Shown piece by piece: positions 8,677-8,793 of a stretch of 8,793 bases of DNA; the first letter of the stretch is position 1; every line of letters begins with the position of its first letter. Under the pieces are notes generated by a model, which saw only the letters and a list, made by a program, of their open reading frames with translations, searched no databases and was not told the origin of the DNA. The translations under genes and the position numbers were made by a program. The stretch comes from Muribaculaceae bacterium (GTDB lineage: Bacteria; Bacteroidota; Bacteroidia; Bacteroidales; Muribaculaceae), in the NCBI GenBank assembly GCA_009775355.1, contig VSPN01000064.1, positions 1 through 8,793 of the forward strand, given 5' to 3'.

Positions 8677-8693
8677 TATTTAAATCATGCAAT
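8662..8693 (-). promoter_or_regulatory. glnA promoter
   Basis: On the minus strand TATATTTG (complement of 8662-8669), followed by C, matches the Bacteroidota -7 box TAnnTTTG. ATTG (complement of 8690-8693) lies exactly 20 nt upstream, the expected place and spacing of the -33 box. This is the best two-part promoter match in the window. It predicts a start near 8655 and a leader of about 75-80 nt. Confidence 0.75.
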
Positions 8694-8726
8694 TGGAAAT
8701 TGAAATAAGAGTTTGTTAAATAATTA

Positions 8727-8792
8727 GGGTGTTCAGTTCTATGTTCCAAAATTAACTCGCATTATTGAGTGTTCTGGAACGCAGAACCACCC
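8727..8792. repeat. Long imperfect hairpin at the right edge
   Basis: GGGTG (8727-8731) pairs with CACCC (8788-8792). After a 4-nt bulge, GTTCTATGTTCCA (8736-8748) pairs with TGGAACGCAGAAC (8775-8787), with one A/C mismatch and one wobble. ACTC (8755-8758) then pairs with GAGT (8767-8770) around an 8-nt loop. On the minus strand it is followed by TAATTATTTAAC. It could be the terminator of a gene to the right that reads leftwards, or an intergenic palindromic repeat. The window ends at its base, so neither can be decided. Confidence 0.5.
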
Positions 8793-8793
8793 G

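Larger units (their letters stand above)
8579..8793. other. Upstream region of glnA
   Basis: No gene is recognised here. The region holds the AT-rich untranslated leader of glnA (8579-8655), two inverted repeats overlapping the promoter, the promoter itself (8662-8693) and a long imperfect hairpin at the window edge (8727-8792). The plus-strand frame crossing 8379-8708 begins inside glnA and has no protein-family features. Confidence 0.6.

Overview
The window looks like chromosomal DNA of a gut-type Bacteroidota, most likely order Bacteroidales and possibly Muribaculaceae. The reasons are the protein families present, start codons without Shine-Dalgarno sequences, and promoter boxes of the Bacteroidota form TAnnTTTG with an upstream TTG-like element. 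Family-level placement is an impression from protein flavour, not from any search.

Layout, left to right. Bases 1-365 (minus) are the N-terminal 121 codons of a tyrosine-family site-specific integrase that runs off the left edge, so an integrated element probably lies to the left. Bases 366-581 hold a cluster of short TTGAA/TTCAA repeats and a strong intrinsic terminator. Bases 582-3299 (minus) encode pyruvate, phosphate dikinase (ppdK) with all key residues present. A 344-bp divergent intergenic region (3300-3643) follows. It has Bacteroidota-like promoter boxes facing both ways and a potential three-way-junction RNA in the ppdK leader. Bases 3644-5101 (plus) encode an RlmD/TrmA-type Fe-S uracil-5 RNA methyltransferase. 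It is followed after 21 bp by an MscS-family mechanosensitive channel (5123-6214), probably in one operon. That channel carries an unusual charged insertion in its cytoplasmic domain. It converges on a solitary ThiF/MoeB/HesA-type E1-like enzyme (6226-6915, minus), with a perfect 9-bp hairpin between the two stop codons. After a hairpin terminator, a type I-like glutamine synthetase (7079-8578, minus) is preceded by a well-matched Bacteroidota promoter with two overlapping inverted repeats. The last bases (8727-8792) form a long imperfect hairpin.

How the genes fit together: these are mostly housekeeping functions (PEP/pyruvate exchange, rRNA modification, osmotic protection, sulfur or cofactor activation, nitrogen assimilation) in separate transcription units, not one pathway. 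I did not find a clear new multi-gene system. The most interesting signals are non-coding: the structured ppdK leader, the glnA operator candidates, the hairpin at the right edge and the repeats beside the integrase. The insertion in the MscS protein is the main protein-level oddity.
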